Assembly: GCA_020402865.1 (NCBI GenBank)
Contig: JADBYT010000026.1
Coordinates: 67,001-131,000, forward strand
DNA from: Bacteroidota bacterium
GTDB lineage: Bacteria; Bacteroidota; Bacteroidia; Palsa-965
Length of the DNA: 64,000 nucleotides
Direction of reading: 5' to 3'
A program made the position numbers and the translations under genes. A model generated the notes under the pieces. It had not been told where the DNA came from, ran no database searches, and saw only the letters and a program-made list of their open reading frames with translations. Below, piece after piece: positions 8,609 through 17,649 of the stretch (the stretch's first letter is position 1; the number at the start of each line of letters is the position of its first letter).

Positions 8609-8645
8609 CCCTTGCAAATAAAGCGAAATGAAATTTTTTTGAGAA

Positions 8646-8653
8646 TAAATTTG
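8646..8653 (+). promoter_or_regulatory. Possible -7 box for the trp leader transcript
   Basis: TAAATTTG fits TAnnTTTG and lies 33 bases before the trpL ATG, but no TTG is found 19-21 bases upstream. A separate trp promoter is therefore plausible but weakly supported, and read-through from hisB remains possible. Confidence 0.35.
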
Positions 8654-8686
8654 CTTTTCTCGAAATCGTTCCCAAATATTTGCAGC

Positions 8687-8749
8687 ATGAAAATGAATCT
8701 TTCAATCAACAAACATTGGTGGCATACGTCGGAGTACTCCAACGTGTGA
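8687..8749 (+). CDS. trpL: Trp operon leader peptide, 20 aa
   Basis: The peptide is MKMNLSINKHWWHTSEYSNV followed by TGA (8747-8749). Tandem Trp codons at 11-12 (8717-8722) are flanked by His at 10 and 13, and Tyr is at 17. A hairpin lies just after the Trp codons, and a strong terminator sits between the leader stop and trpE. This is the standard layout of a ribosome-mediated attenuator for tryptophan. A shorter start at 8693 is also possible. The assignment rests on Trp content and position, since leader peptides are not conserved enough for homology. Confidence 0.9.
   Translation: MKMNLSINKHWWHTSEYSNV
8726..8745 (+). promoter_or_regulatory. Hairpin immediately after the trpL Trp codons
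   Basis: ACGT (8726-8729) pairs with ACGT (8742-8745), and GGA (8731-8733) with TCC (8738-8740), around loop GTAC with one C-A mismatch. It occupies the place of the pause or 1:2 hairpin. GTGTGA at 8744-8749 is complementary to TCACAC (8793-8798) in the terminator, a possible but short 2:3 pairing. I could not find a longer antiterminator. Confidence 0.55.
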
Positions 8750-8781
8750 CATTGTGTTTGCTGATGGTAATCATATACCTG

Positions 8782-8817
8782 AAGAGACCCGCTCACACAG
8801 CGGGTCTCTTTTTTTTT
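8782..8817 (+). terminator. Attenuator terminator in front of trpE
   Basis: A perfect 12-bp stem, AAGAGACCCGCT (8782-8793) with AGCGGGTCTCTT (8799-8810), has loop CACAC and continues into T to 8817. It ends 35 bases before the trpE ATG. Confidence 0.93.
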
Positions 8818-8852
8818 GCTCTATCGCACCAGTCAATAATTCTAAAAATAAA

Positions 8853-10304
8853 ATGACGAAAACTGACGAACAAACCACTGCTTTTTTTGCCGCTCAGCAT
8901 GAGAATTTACTCATCACTGTGTGGCCGATGCAGGCTGATATGTGTACGCCGGTAAGCGCACTGCTAAAAATGCGCGATCGTTGCAATGGCGTTTTACTGC
9001 TCGAAGGCAATGAACGTATAGCCTCCGGAGGAAGTCATTTTTCCTTTCTTGCGGCCTCTCGTTTGGCTGAAATTAAAATACAGAACGGAAGCGTGTATTA
9101 TCAGCAGGATGGTGAGGCACCTGTTGTGCTGGATGTGGAAAAGATCGGGTCGGTTCAGGATTTGCTGAATGTGTTCCGCATGAGTTTTCCTGAGCCTGAG
9201 TTCTCACAGCCTGTGCCGGCAGGTGCTGCCGGACTATACGGATATGCAGGTTTTGAGGCGGCAGCACTGTTCGATGAAGCAAATGTGTGCATCAGTTCTG
9301 ATAGTATTCCGGAGCTTCGCTATGCCGCTTATCGTTTTGTACTGGTGTTTGATCATTTGCAGCATACACTTTCGCTCATCGAAATCCGTCAGAAAAACGA
9401 GCCTTCCAGAGCCGCTGAAATAGAACAGCTTTTACAGCAGCAGGATGTGCCGCGTTTCCGTTTTACTACCGAAGGCAGCGAGTTGGCTGATATGAGCGAG
9501 AGCCGTTATCTGGAATGTGTGGAAAAGGCACAGGAGCATTGTAAGCGCGGCGATGTGTTTCAACTTGTGCTTTCACGGCGTTTTTCGCAGGCCTTTTCGG
9601 GCGATGAGTTCAATGTCTATCGTGCGTTGCGGGCCATTAATCCGTCGCCCTTTTTGTTTTATGCTGATTTTGGCAACTATCGACTCTTTGGCTCATCGCC
9701 CGAGGCGCAGCTGATGATTAAGGATAACCGCGCAGTTGTTCATCCGATTGCGGGTACATGTAAGCGCACGGGAGATGCGGTTGCCGATAAAGCTGCTGAA
9801 GAAAAACTCCTTGCCGATGCAAAAGAAACTGCTGAACATGTAATGCTTGTTGATCTTGCCCGCAATGACCTCAGCCGGAGTCTGAAAAATGTAAAGGTTG
9901 ATGTATTCCGCAACGTGCAGCAGTTTTCACATGTACAACATCTGGTATCGGAGGTGAGCGGCGAATTGACACCTCAGCTGAATCCGTTTCAATTGCTTGC
10001 CGATACATTTCCTGCAGGCACATTAACCGGCGCTCCGAAAGTAAAAGCTATGCAACTTATTGCAAAGTATGAAGCATCGCCCCGAAGCTGGTATGGAGGA
10101 TGTATTGGTCAGGCCGGTTTCGACGTCACATTCCGGCAAGCTATACTTATCCGAAGTTTTCTCAGCTACCGCCAGCAACTCGAATACCGTGCCGGTGCAG
10201 GTGTTGTTGAGGCTTCGCAGCCAGCCGCTGAACTCGACGAAATAAACCGGAAATTGCAGGCGCTGCGTCTGGCTATGGTGCAGGCTTCCACGTTAAACAA
10301 CTGA
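8853..10304 (+). CDS. trpE: Anthranilate synthase component I
   Basis: TrpE forms anthranilate from chorismate with ammonia supplied by TrpG. The 483-residue product carries the chorismate-utilising core: AGTCKRTGD, ETAEHVMLVDLARNDLSR, FPAGTLTGAPKVKAMQ and a GGCIGQAGF C-terminal motif. The frame stays open back to 8754, but that start would pass through the attenuator terminator, so the ATG at 8853 is chosen. In the N-terminal region, where feedback-sensitive TrpE enzymes have LLES, this protein has LLEG (Gly52). That Ser contacts tryptophan in enterobacterial TrpE, so allosteric control may differ. The stop lies 4 bases before trpG. Confidence 0.96.
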   Translation: MTKTDEQTTAFFAAQHENLLITVWPMQADMCTPVSALLKMRDRCNGVLLLEGNERIASGGSHFSFLAASRLAEIKIQNGSVYYQQDGEAPVVLDVEKIGSVQDLLNVFRMSFPEPEFSQPVPAGAAGLYGYAGFEAAALFDEANVCISSDSIPELRYAAYRFVLVFDHLQHTLSLIEIRQKNEPSRAAEIEQLLQQQDVPRFRFTTEGSELADMSESRYLECVEKAQEHCKRGDVFQLVLSRRFSQAFSGDEFNVYRALRAINPSPFLFYADFGNYRLFGSSPEAQLMIKDNRAVVHPIAGTCKRTGDAVADKAAEEKLLADAKETAEHVMLVDLARNDLSRSLKNVKVDVFRNVQQFSHVQHLVSEVSGELTPQLNPFQLLADTFPAGTLTGAPKVKAMQLIAKYEASPRSWYGGCIGQAGFDVTFRQAILIRSFLSYRQQLEYRAGAGVVEASQPAAELDEINRKLQALRLAMVQASTLNN

Positions 10305-10308
10305 TCGT

Positions 10309-10890
10309 ATGAACCGCATTCTCGTTTTTGATAATTACGATTCATTTACCTACAATCTCGTGCATCTGGTGGAAACACTTACCGAAGCACCGGTGGATGT
10401 GGTACGTAATGATAAGTTGCCCCTGGAAGATGCTGACGCCTACTCACACATTATTCTCTCGCCCGGTCCGGGCATTCCCGAAGAAGCTGGCGCTTTACTG
10501 CCATTAATAAAAAGGTATGCCGGACAAAAAAATATGCTGGGTGTTTGCCTCGGCCATCAGGCTATTGCCGAAGCATTGGGCGGTAAACTAATCAACCTGG
10601 GAAAAGTATTTCACGGGGTGGCCACCCCTGTAAGCACCGCGCAAAATGCAGGCTACCTTTTCCGTGATATGCCTCACACATTTCTTGCCGGCCGCTATCA
10701 TTCATGGGTTGTGGATGAACAAACACTGCCTCCATCACTTCGTATTACTGCCCGTGATGAATCAGGACAAATTATGGCGTTTGAACATGAACAATACCAG
10801 CTTGCCGGTGTACAGTTTCATCCTGAATCGATTCTTACTGAGTACGGCGCTGTTATACTTCGGAATTTTATAAATGCACCTTCACGATGA
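10309..10890 (+). CDS. trpG: Anthranilate synthase component II (glutamine amidotransferase)
   Basis: A class I glutamine amidotransferase of 193 residues that releases ammonia for TrpE. It shows DNYDSFTYNL, the SPGPG oxyanion strand, the nucleophile elbow GVCLGHQAI with catalytic Cys, and QFHPES with the catalytic His and Glu. Position after trpE and before trpD assigns it to tryptophan; PabA-like dual use in folate synthesis is possible in organisms with one such subunit. Its end overlaps trpD by ATGA. Confidence 0.96.
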   Translation: MNRILVFDNYDSFTYNLVHLVETLTEAPVDVVRNDKLPLEDADAYSHIILSPGPGIPEEAGALLPLIKRYAGQKNMLGVCLGHQAIAEALGGKLINLGKVFHGVATPVSTAQNAGYLFRDMPHTFLAGRYHSWVVDEQTLPPSLRITARDESGQIMAFEHEQYQLAGVQFHPESILTEYGAVILRNFINAPSR

Positions 10891-11891
10891 AAAATGTTCT
10901 GAATGAGTTGTTTGCCGACAGGCAGCTTACCGAAAAAGAAGCCGAGCTGCTTATGCTTTCCATTGCGGATGGTGATGGCACGGATGCGCAGCTTGCTGCA
11001 CTGATGACAGTATATAAAATGCGCAGCATTACTCCTGATGAACTTCGTGGTTTCAGAAATGCACTGCTTCAAAGTGCTTTAACTGTTAACTTGGATGCTT
11101 CGGATGCCATTGACGTGTGTGGCACCGGCGGCGACGGAAAAAATACATTCAATATTTCTACGCTTGCCGCCATTGTTACAGCTGCTGCGGGCGTTAAAGT
11201 TGTAAAGCATGGTAATTACGGAATTTCGTCGGTGTCCGGCTCTTCGGATGTACTGCAAATGCTGGGCTACCGGTTTACGAATGAAACAGATGCATTAAGC
11301 GAACAGCTCGGTCAAAACGGAATTTGTTTTTTGCATGCGCCGCTTTTTCATCCGGCTCTTCAACGTGTAGGAGAAATTCGCCGGCAACTGGGCTTCCCTA
11401 CTTTTTTTAATTTATTGGGCCCGCTTGTCAATCCGGCCCGTCCGGGCGCTCAGGTAATGGGTGTAAACAGCAAGGCACAGGCAAGGCTTTGTCACTATCT
11501 CGCACAGCAGCAGGATAAGCGTTATTTCATCGTTCACTCATCCGACGGCTACGATGAAATTTCGCTGACGGCCTCTTTTTATCTCTATTCTCCACAGGGC
11601 GATCAGTTGCTGGAGCCTGAAGAGTTTGGAATGAAGCGCAACCGGCCGGAGGATATTGCCGCAGGTTCATCACGCGATCAGTCGGCACAGTGTTTTTTGA
11701 ATATTCTCAACGGGAAGGGAACACCGGCACAGGAAAATGTGGTTGTGGCAAATGCTGCTGTGGCGCTGGTATGCGGTAATGCGGTGAGCAGCTTTTCAGA
11801 AGGGATATCAAAAGCACGTTGGGCGTTGCGTTCGGGCGAGGCGCTGAGAAAATTAAACAGAAGTATTCAACTTTCAAGAAAAGAGGCATGA
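10887..11891 (+). CDS. trpD: Anthranilate phosphoribosyltransferase
   Basis: TrpD transfers phosphoribosyl from PRPP to anthranilate. The protein has 334 residues with an N-terminal helical domain, then the CGTGGDGKNTFNIST PRPP/magnesium loop and KHGNYGISS. It stands alone rather than fused to TrpG. ATGA overlaps join it to trpG before and trpC after, showing tight translational coupling. Confidence 0.97.
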   Translation: MKNVLNELFADRQLTEKEAELLMLSIADGDGTDAQLAALMTVYKMRSITPDELRGFRNALLQSALTVNLDASDAIDVCGTGGDGKNTFNISTLAAIVTAAAGVKVVKHGNYGISSVSGSSDVLQMLGYRFTNETDALSEQLGQNGICFLHAPLFHPALQRVGEIRRQLGFPTFFNLLGPLVNPARPGAQVMGVNSKAQARLCHYLAQQQDKRYFIVHSSDGYDEISLTASFYLYSPQGDQLLEPEEFGMKRNRPEDIAAGSSRDQSAQCFLNILNGKGTPAQENVVVANAAVALVCGNAVSSFSEGISKARWALRSGEALRKLNRSIQLSRKEA

Positions 11892-12700
11892 GCATACTGC
11901 ATAACATCATTGAAAAAAAACGTGACGAAGTGAATGAGCGCAAAGCCCTTTATCCGGTTGCGCTGCTCGAACGGAGTTTATATTTCTCCACGCCTTGCGT
12001 TTCACTCACACATTACCTTCGTCGTAGCGGTAGTTCGGGTGTCATTGCCGAATTCAAAAGACGGTCACCTTCGCGTGGATGGATTAATCAGTATGCCGAT
12101 GCGGCAACGGTGAGTGTGGGGTATATGCAAAGCGGTGCGGCTGCACTGAGTGTGCTCACCGACGAAAGTTTTTTCGGCGGCTCTTCAAAAGATCTTGAAG
12201 TGGTGAGGAGTTTTAATTACTGTCCGGTCCTTCGTAAGGATTTTATTATTGATCCGTATCAGGTAATAGAAGCGCGCTCGATCGGGGCTGATGCAATACT
12301 GCTTATTGCTGCCGCACTCGACCGTGTACAGGTATCGGAACTTGCTGCTGCAGCTGCCCAACTTGGCATGGAAACGCTGCTTGAAATTCATTCGGCTGAT
12401 GAGCTTGACCGTATTGTGGATGGGATAAGTGTAGTAGGGGTAAACAACCGTTCGCTGAAAGATTTCAGTGTGGATATAAAACGTTCGCTGGATCTTTTCC
12501 CGGAGTTACCAGCATCGTTACCGAAAATTTCGGAAAGCGGTTTGTCCGAACCGTGGCAGGTAAATCACTTGCGTGAGGCTGGTTTCGACGGTTTCCTGAT
12601 CGGCGAACAATTTATGAAGTCGCCGGATCCGGTTCGCGCAGCTGCCAGTTTCATTACCCAGTTGTCACACAAGCAGCAGTTGGAAAACGTGTTGAACTAA
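11888..12700 (+). CDS. trpC: Indole-3-glycerol phosphate synthase
   Basis: TrpC closes the indole ring by decarboxylation of the ribulotide from TrpF. The protein has 270 residues, is a TIM barrel, and is not fused to TrpF. It contains AEFKRRSPSRGWI (catalytic Lys), VLTDESFFGGSSKDL, LRKDFIIDPYQ, GVNNRSLKDFSVD and SESGLS. The open frame reaches back to 11819 inside trpD, but the ATG at 11888 gives the standard N-terminus (MSILHNIIEKKRDEV) and an ATGA overlap with the trpD stop. TrpF follows after 14 bases. Confidence 0.97.
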   Translation: MSILHNIIEKKRDEVNERKALYPVALLERSLYFSTPCVSLTHYLRRSGSSGVIAEFKRRSPSRGWINQYADAATVSVGYMQSGAAALSVLTDESFFGGSSKDLEVVRSFNYCPVLRKDFIIDPYQVIEARSIGADAILLIAAALDRVQVSELAAAAAQLGMETLLEIHSADELDRIVDGISVVGVNNRSLKDFSVDIKRSLDLFPELPASLPKISESGLSEPWQVNHLREAGFDGFLIGEQFMKSPDPVRAAASFITQLSHKQQLENVLN

Positions 12701-12714
12701 ACCCGGTTTACGTT

Positions 12715-13362
12715 ATGAAAGTTAAAGTATGCGGACTGCGCAATCGCGCAGACATCCTTTCTGTTGCCCAAAGCGGAGCTGATTTTATCGGTTTTAATTT
12801 CTACGCCCAGTCGTCAAGGTATGTGCTTCCTGCTCTTGATCCTTCCTTCTGCGCTACGTTGGGTAAATTATTTCCTGATGTAAAGAAGACAGGCGTGTTT
12901 GTGAATGCAAGCGAAGAAGAAGTGGATGCAACCATTGCTTTATTTGGGTTAAATGCCGTGCAGTTTCATGGTGATGAACCTGAGGCCTATTGCCGTTCGT
13001 TCATGTCTTACATTACGGTTATTAAAGCTGTTCAGGTAAAGTGTGCAGATGATATTACCGGATTAGCCCGCTATGCGAAGTGTTGTCATCTGTTGTTACT
13101 CGATACAGCTTCGGTACAGCGGGGTGGAAGCGGGGAGAAGTTTAACTGGGAATTGCTTTCGGACTACTCTGCAAATATCCCGTTTATACTTGCAGGCGGT
13201 ATCGGGCCTGCTGATGCGGATGCTATTCATTCTCTTGCACATCCGATGCTGGCAGGGGTAGATATTAATAGCCGCTTTGAAATTTCACCCGGACAGAAAG
13301 ACTGTCCGGCCATTACCAAATTCATCAAACAGCTTCACAATGCAAACATTCGCACAGCCTGA
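12715..13362 (+). CDS. trpF: Phosphoribosylanthranilate isomerase
   Basis: TrpF performs the Amadori rearrangement of phosphoribosylanthranilate and is the tryptophan counterpart of HisA, encoded further down the same block. The 215-residue TIM barrel has KVCGLRN with the catalytic Cys, QFHGDE, LLDTAS (catalytic Asp), AGGIGPADAD and the GVDINSRFE phosphate loop. A separate trpF means HisA need not serve both pathways, as PriA does in some bacteria. The trpB start lies 23 bases inside its 3' end. Confidence 0.96.
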   Translation: MKVKVCGLRNRADILSVAQSGADFIGFNFYAQSSRYVLPALDPSFCATLGKLFPDVKKTGVFVNASEEEVDATIALFGLNAVQFHGDEPEAYCRSFMSYITVIKAVQVKCADDITGLARYAKCCHLLLLDTASVQRGGSGEKFNWELLSDYSANIPFILAGGIGPADADAIHSLAHPMLAGVDINSRFEISPGQKDCPAITKFIKQLHNANIRTA

Positions 13363-14530
13363 TACCAAAGGCTACTACGGAAAGTTTGGTGGCGCATTTA
13401 TTCCTGAATTGCTGCGTGCAAATGTGGAAGAGCTGCGTGAAAACTATCTCGCTATCTTAACTGACAATGACTTTTGCAGGGAACTGGATGAATTGCTTTC
13501 ACAGTATGTGGGACGCCCTACTCCGTTGTATGAAGCCCGGCGACTTTCGGCTGTTACGGGTTATCGTGTGTTTCTGAAACGCGAAGATCTTTGCCATACC
13601 GGTGCACATAAAATTAACAATGCCGTAGGGCAGATTCTTCTTGCGAAACGACTTGGAAAAAAACGCATCATTGCCGAAACCGGAGCCGGACAGCATGGCG
13701 TGGCCACAGCTACCGTGTGTGCGCTTGCGGGTTTGGAATGTGTGGTGTATATGGGTGCAACGGATATTGCACGGCAGGCTCCCAATGTTGGGCGGATGAA
13801 GTTGCTTGGGGCAAAAGTGATTCCGGTACACAGCGGTTCAGCCACACTCAAAGATGCAACCAATGAAGCCATCCGCGATTGGATTGCCAATGCTGCAGAT
13901 ACACATTACATCATTGGCTCGGTAGTTGGGCCGCACCCGTATCCCGATCTGGTGGCGCGTTTGCAAGCCGTAATCAGTAAGGAAATCCGTGCACAGCTCG
14001 AAACCCGCACCGGTAATCCTTTGCCTGATGCAGTAGTGGCTTGTGTGGGGGGCGGAAGTAATGCGGCCGGAGCATTTTATCATTTTCTGGATGAGTTATC
14101 TGTAAAACTTTTTGCCGTAGAAGCAGCCGGCGAAGGCATACACTCAGGCCGTTCGGCCGCTACAACCGTGCTGGGGCGCCCGGGAGTGATACACGGTAGT
14201 TATACATTGCTCATGCAGGATGAATTCGGACAAATTACCGAGCCACATTCTGTTTCTGCCGGACTTGATTATCCGGGTATCGGCCCCTTGCATGCTTCAC
14301 TGTGTGTAAACAACCGTGCCGTTTTTCTTTCGGCCACCGATCAGGAAGCCATTTCTGCTGCACAATTACTGATGCAAACTGAAGGTATTATTCCTGCACT
14401 GGAAACGGCGCACGCATTGGCTGTTCTCCACAGACTTCCGCTTGAGCCGGGCGCACTGGTGGTGCTTAATCTTTCAGGGCGCGGTGATAAAGATTTATCT
14501 GCATACCTCTCACAACTGCCCAATGAATAA
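13340..14530 (+). CDS. trpB: Tryptophan synthase beta subunit
   Basis: TrpB condenses indole with serine using PLP. The 396-residue product contains HTGAHKINNAVGQ with the PLP-binding Lys, ETGAGQHGVATA and CVGGGSNAAG, the phosphate-binding glycine loop. It is the standard TrpB1 type that works with TrpA. The frame runs back to 13277, but MQTFAQPDTKGYYGKFGG from 13340 is the usual N-terminus. The gene overlaps trpF by 23 bases and trpA by 8. Confidence 0.98.
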   Translation: MQTFAQPDTKGYYGKFGGAFIPELLRANVEELRENYLAILTDNDFCRELDELLSQYVGRPTPLYEARRLSAVTGYRVFLKREDLCHTGAHKINNAVGQILLAKRLGKKRIIAETGAGQHGVATATVCALAGLECVVYMGATDIARQAPNVGRMKLLGAKVIPVHSGSATLKDATNEAIRDWIANAADTHYIIGSVVGPHPYPDLVARLQAVISKEIRAQLETRTGNPLPDAVVACVGGGSNAAGAFYHFLDELSVKLFAVEAAGEGIHSGRSAATTVLGRPGVIHGSYTLLMQDEFGQITEPHSVSAGLDYPGIGPLHASLCVNNRAVFLSATDQEAISAAQLLMQTEGIIPALETAHALAVLHRLPLEPGALVVLNLSGRGDKDLSAYLSQLPNE

Positions 14531-15323
14531 ACTGGACCAATTATTTCTGCTCACGCCGCATAATTTGCTTGCCGTGTATGCCACTGCCGGTTACCCTGAT
14601 CTGAACAGTCTTGCCACCGTATTGCCTGCCTTGCAGGAGGCCGGAGCTGATCTGATTGAAGTGGGTATGCCTTTTTCTGATCCGGTAGCTGATGGTGACG
14701 TGATACAGCAAACCAGCGCAATTGCTTTGCGAAACGGTATGCACATGCAACTTATGTTTGAACAGCTGCAACAATTGAAAGTCAGCGTGCTTACGCCAAT
14801 TGTATTAATGGGCTACATTAATCCGGTGCTGAGTTTTGGCATGGAAAAATTTTTGCAGTGTGCTTCGTCAGCAGGTGTTTCCGGAATTATCCTTCCCGAT
14901 CTTCCTCCTGAAGAATACGAAGCCTCCTATCGTCATTTGTTTGCCCGATATGATCTTCATGCTGTTTTTCTGGTTACACCTTCCACACCTGATGCGCGCA
15001 TCAGTTACATTGCATCACTGAGCGGCGGTTTTTTGTATGCCGTGGCAGAAGCTGGTGTAACCGGGTCGAAAAATACATGGCCGGCTTCACGCACCGAATA
15101 CCTGAAAAGAGTTAAGCAACTCGCCGGTAATCTTCCTGTTCTTGCAGGCTTTGGCATACACAATCATCAGATGTTTACAGCAGTTTGCGAAGTCACTAAC
15201 GGAGCCATTACCGGAAGCGCTTTTTTGCGTGCACTTGGAAAAGGCGATGATATACAAACCACTATTCACGCATTTGTTAAACAATTAACAGGTAGTTTCA
15301 ATGATAGTTCAATTGAAAAATAA
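14523..15323 (+). CDS. trpA: Tryptophan synthase alpha subunit
   Basis: TrpA cleaves indole-3-glycerol phosphate and channels indole to TrpB. The 266-residue TIM barrel shows YATAGYPD, IEVGMPFSDPVADGDVIQ with catalytic Glu and Asp, GYINPVL, LPDLPPEE, GVTGSK and a GFGIHN phosphate loop. Start at the ATG 14523 (MNKLDQLF) rather than an upstream in-frame codon inside trpB. Its end overlaps the DAHP synthase start by 23 bases. Confidence 0.97.
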   Translation: MNKLDQLFLLTPHNLLAVYATAGYPDLNSLATVLPALQEAGADLIEVGMPFSDPVADGDVIQQTSAIALRNGMHMQLMFEQLQQLKVSVLTPIVLMGYINPVLSFGMEKFLQCASSAGVSGIILPDLPPEEYEASYRHLFARYDLHAVFLVTPSTPDARISYIASLSGGFLYAVAEAGVTGSKNTWPASRTEYLKRVKQLAGNLPVLAGFGIHNHQMFTAVCEVTNGAITGSAFLRALGKGDDIQTTIHAFVKQLTGSFNDSSIEK

Positions 15324-16317
15324 CATCACATCTGCACAGGAAATGCAGGTGAAAAACGAAGTGAGTCTTTCGGGATTTTCACTGCGGGAAGTGGTTACGG
15401 CTTCGCAGCGTTATCTGGTTTGTATCGGGAGCAAGCCGGTTGATTTACGTCGCATTGGCTGTTTGCCCGGTGTGCGCGATGTGCATCGGGTAACAGATGC
15501 CAATCAGCTTGTTTCGCGTGAGTGGCGGGTGAAAGATACGGTGATTGATATGGGGGATGCATTACACATCGGAACAGGTGAATTCACACTTATGGCAGGG
15601 CCTTGTTCCATTGAATCGGAAGCACAGATTGCGGCAACCGTTCAGTTCCTTTCGCAGCAAGGCGTGCGTGTAATGCGTGGCGGTGTGTTTAAGCCGAGAA
15701 GTTCGCCGTATGCGTTTCGCGGATTGGGGATTGAAGGGTTGAAATTGTTTTCATCGCTTTGCCATGAGGCCGGGATAAAAATTGTGAGTGAAGTAATGCA
15801 GTCGGATCAGATTGAGCAGATGCAGCCTTATGTGGATATTTTTCAGGTAGGTGCGCGAAACGCGCAGAATTTTACGCTGCTTGATGCGCTTGGACAATGC
15901 GGGAAACCGGTATTGCTGAAGCGTGGAATTTCCGGCACGGCTGAAGAATTATTATCGGCAGCAGAGTATATTTTTTCCAACGGCAATGAATCCATCATAC
16001 TCTGTGAACGCGGAATCCGCAGCTATGAAAAAGCCTATCGCAATACACTCGATCTGAATATTGTACCTGTGCTCAAATCGCGTACACATCTGCCTGTGGT
16101 GGTTGACCCTTCGCACGGTATCGGTATTCGCCGGCACATTCCGCAAATGGCGCTGGCTGCCGTAATGGCAGGTGCCGACGGGTTGCTGCTTGAAATTCAT
16201 CCCCAGCCTGAAAAAGCAGCATCAGATGGCGCGCAAACACTTAACTTTGAAGAGGCCGCTTTGCTTTTTTCACAACTCAGGCAAGCGGTTGCTCTTCGTC
16301 AATCTTTTCAACTGTGA
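15301..16317 (+). CDS. 3-deoxy-7-phosphoheptulonate (DAHP) synthase, type I-beta
   Basis: The enzyme condenses PEP with erythrose 4-phosphate, the entry step of the shikimate pathway that supplies chorismate to TrpE. The product has 338 residues: an N-terminal ~75-residue ferredoxin-like regulatory domain, then the KDSA-related barrel with [43 protein letters not shown] and VDPSHG. Placement between trpA and hisH puts it under the trp attenuator. The regulatory domain resembles those in enzymes inhibited by Tyr or Phe, but the effector here cannot be read from sequence. Confidence 0.95.
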   Translation: MIVQLKNNITSAQEMQVKNEVSLSGFSLREVVTASQRYLVCIGSKPVDLRRIGCLPGVRDVHRVTDANQLVSREWRVKDTVIDMGDALHIGTGEFTLMAGPCSIESEAQIAATVQFLSQQGVRVMRGGVFKPRSSPYAFRGLGIEGLKLFSSLCHEAGIKIVSEVMQSDQIEQMQPYVDIFQVGARNAQNFTLLDALGQCGKPVLLKRGISGTAEELLSAAEYIFSNGNESIILCERGIRSYEKAYRNTLDLNIVPVLKSRTHLPVVVDPSHGIGIRRHIPQMALAAVMAGADGLLLEIHPQPEKAASDGAQTLNFEEAALLFSQLRQAVALRQSFQL

Positions 16318-16910
16318 AAATTGTTCTCATCGACTATCGCGCCGGCAATGTGCAGTCTGTATTGTTTGCGCTTGAACGTTTGGGTGTAAATGCCACACTC
16401 AGTAATGATGCTGCCGAAATTGCCTCCGCCGATAAGGTGATTTTTCCCGGTGTAGGTGAAGCATCAACCGCAATGCAGGTATTGCATAAACAACAGCTTA
16501 ATACACTTATTCCGCAACTAAAGCAGCCGGTGCTTGGCATTTGTCTGGGCATGCAGCTGCTTTGCCGGCATTCCGAAGAAGGTGATACGGCTGCACTAGG
16601 CGTGTTTGATGTGGATGTGAAACGCTTTGTTCCGCAACCGGCAGATGCTTTTCAGAAAGTTCCGCACATGGGCTGGAATACGCTTGATGTAATGCGTGGC
16701 CCCTTGTTTGAAGGTCTTCCTGAAAAGGCCGCAGTTTATTTTGTACATAGTTTTTACGCCGCACTTTGCACCGATACTGCTGCAGAAGCAAATTACAATA
16801 TGCCTTTCAGTGCCGCACTTTGCCGCGATAATTTTTACGCCGTGCAGTTTCACCCCGAAAAAAGCGGTGAAGCCGGTGAACGTATCCTTCAAAATTTTCT
16901 ACAACGCTGA
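16314..16910 (+). CDS. hisH: Imidazole glycerol phosphate synthase, glutaminase subunit
   Basis: HisH supplies ammonia from glutamine to HisF. The 198-residue protein has DYRAGNVQSV, PGVGEA, GICLGMQLL with catalytic Cys, PHMGWN, FVHSFYA, and QFHPEKSG with catalytic His and Glu. The start is a GTG at 16314, overlapping the DAHP synthase stop (GTGA). The stop shares one base with the hisA ATG. It restarts the his genes after the trp block. Confidence 0.96.
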   Translation: MKIVLIDYRAGNVQSVLFALERLGVNATLSNDAAEIASADKVIFPGVGEASTAMQVLHKQQLNTLIPQLKQPVLGICLGMQLLCRHSEEGDTAALGVFDVDVKRFVPQPADAFQKVPHMGWNTLDVMRGPLFEGLPEKAAVYFVHSFYAALCTDTAAEANYNMPFSAALCRDNFYAVQFHPEKSGEAGERILQNFLQR

Positions 16911-17644
16911 TGCAGATTATTCCCGCCATCGACTTAATAAACGGGGCGTGTGTACGCCTTGAACAGGGCGATTACAACCGCCAGACACACTATGCAGAAG
17001 ATCCGCTTGAAATGGCAAAAGCATTTGAAGCGGCTGGTGTTACACGGCTTCATCTGGTAGATCTTGACGGAGCAAAAGCCGGGCGGGTAATCAATTTGCC
17101 GGTGCTCGAACGGATTGCCTCGCATACAGCGCTGCAAATTGATTTTGGCGGTGGTGTGAAATCGGCAACTGATGTGCAGCAGGTGCTTGATGCCGGCGCG
17201 CAATGGGTTGCTGTGGGCAGTATAGCCGTGAAATCACCTGAAACTATGCTTCAGTGGTTTCAGGAGTTTGGGGCATCGCGCTTTTTTATTGGTGCCGATG
17301 TGCGCGGCACACAACTGGCCGTGAGCGGCTGGCTGGAACAAACACAGGTTGAAATAGTACCGTTTATTCAGCAATATTTGCAGCTGGGAGCCGCTTCTTT
17401 TTTCTGTACCGATATTGCCCGCGACGGGCTTCTTCAGGGCCCTTCCGTTGATTTATACCGTATGCTGCTGGAAGAATGTCCCGGCCTTCAGTTAACCGCC
17501 AGCGGTGGCGTAGCCAGTGTAAACGATCTTAGCTTGCTGCAGGAATGCGGTTGCGTGGCCGCAATTACCGGGAAAGCCATTTACGAAGGCCGGATTACAC
17601 TGAATGATCTGCAACGCTGGAACAGTAACGGATCCAATAGCTGA
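16910..17644 (+). CDS. hisA: Phosphoribosylformimino-AICAR-P isomerase (ProFAR isomerase)
   Basis: HisA is the Amadori isomerase of histidine synthesis, a barrel of 244 residues made of two half-barrels. Visible landmarks are [14 protein letters not shown] (catalytic Asp), [34 protein letters not shown] (catalytic Asp) and [11 protein letters not shown] overlaps the hisH stop by one base; hisF follows after 5 bases. Confidence 0.97.
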   Translation: MQIIPAIDLINGACVRLEQGDYNRQTHYAEDPLEMAKAFEAAGVTRLHLVDLDGAKAGRVINLPVLERIASHTALQIDFGGGVKSATDVQQVLDAGAQWVAVGSIAVKSPETMLQWFQEFGASRFFIGADVRGTQLAVSGWLEQTQVEIVPFIQQYLQLGAASFFCTDIARDGLLQGPSVDLYRMLLEECPGLQLTASGGVASVNDLSLLQECGCVAAITGKAIYEGRITLNDLQRWNSNGSNS

Positions 17645-17649
17645 TTGAT

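Noticed and set aside
8754-8852. Upstream in-frame extension of trpE
   Set aside because: It would translate the attenuator terminator hairpin; the ATG at 8853 gives the normal TrpE start region.
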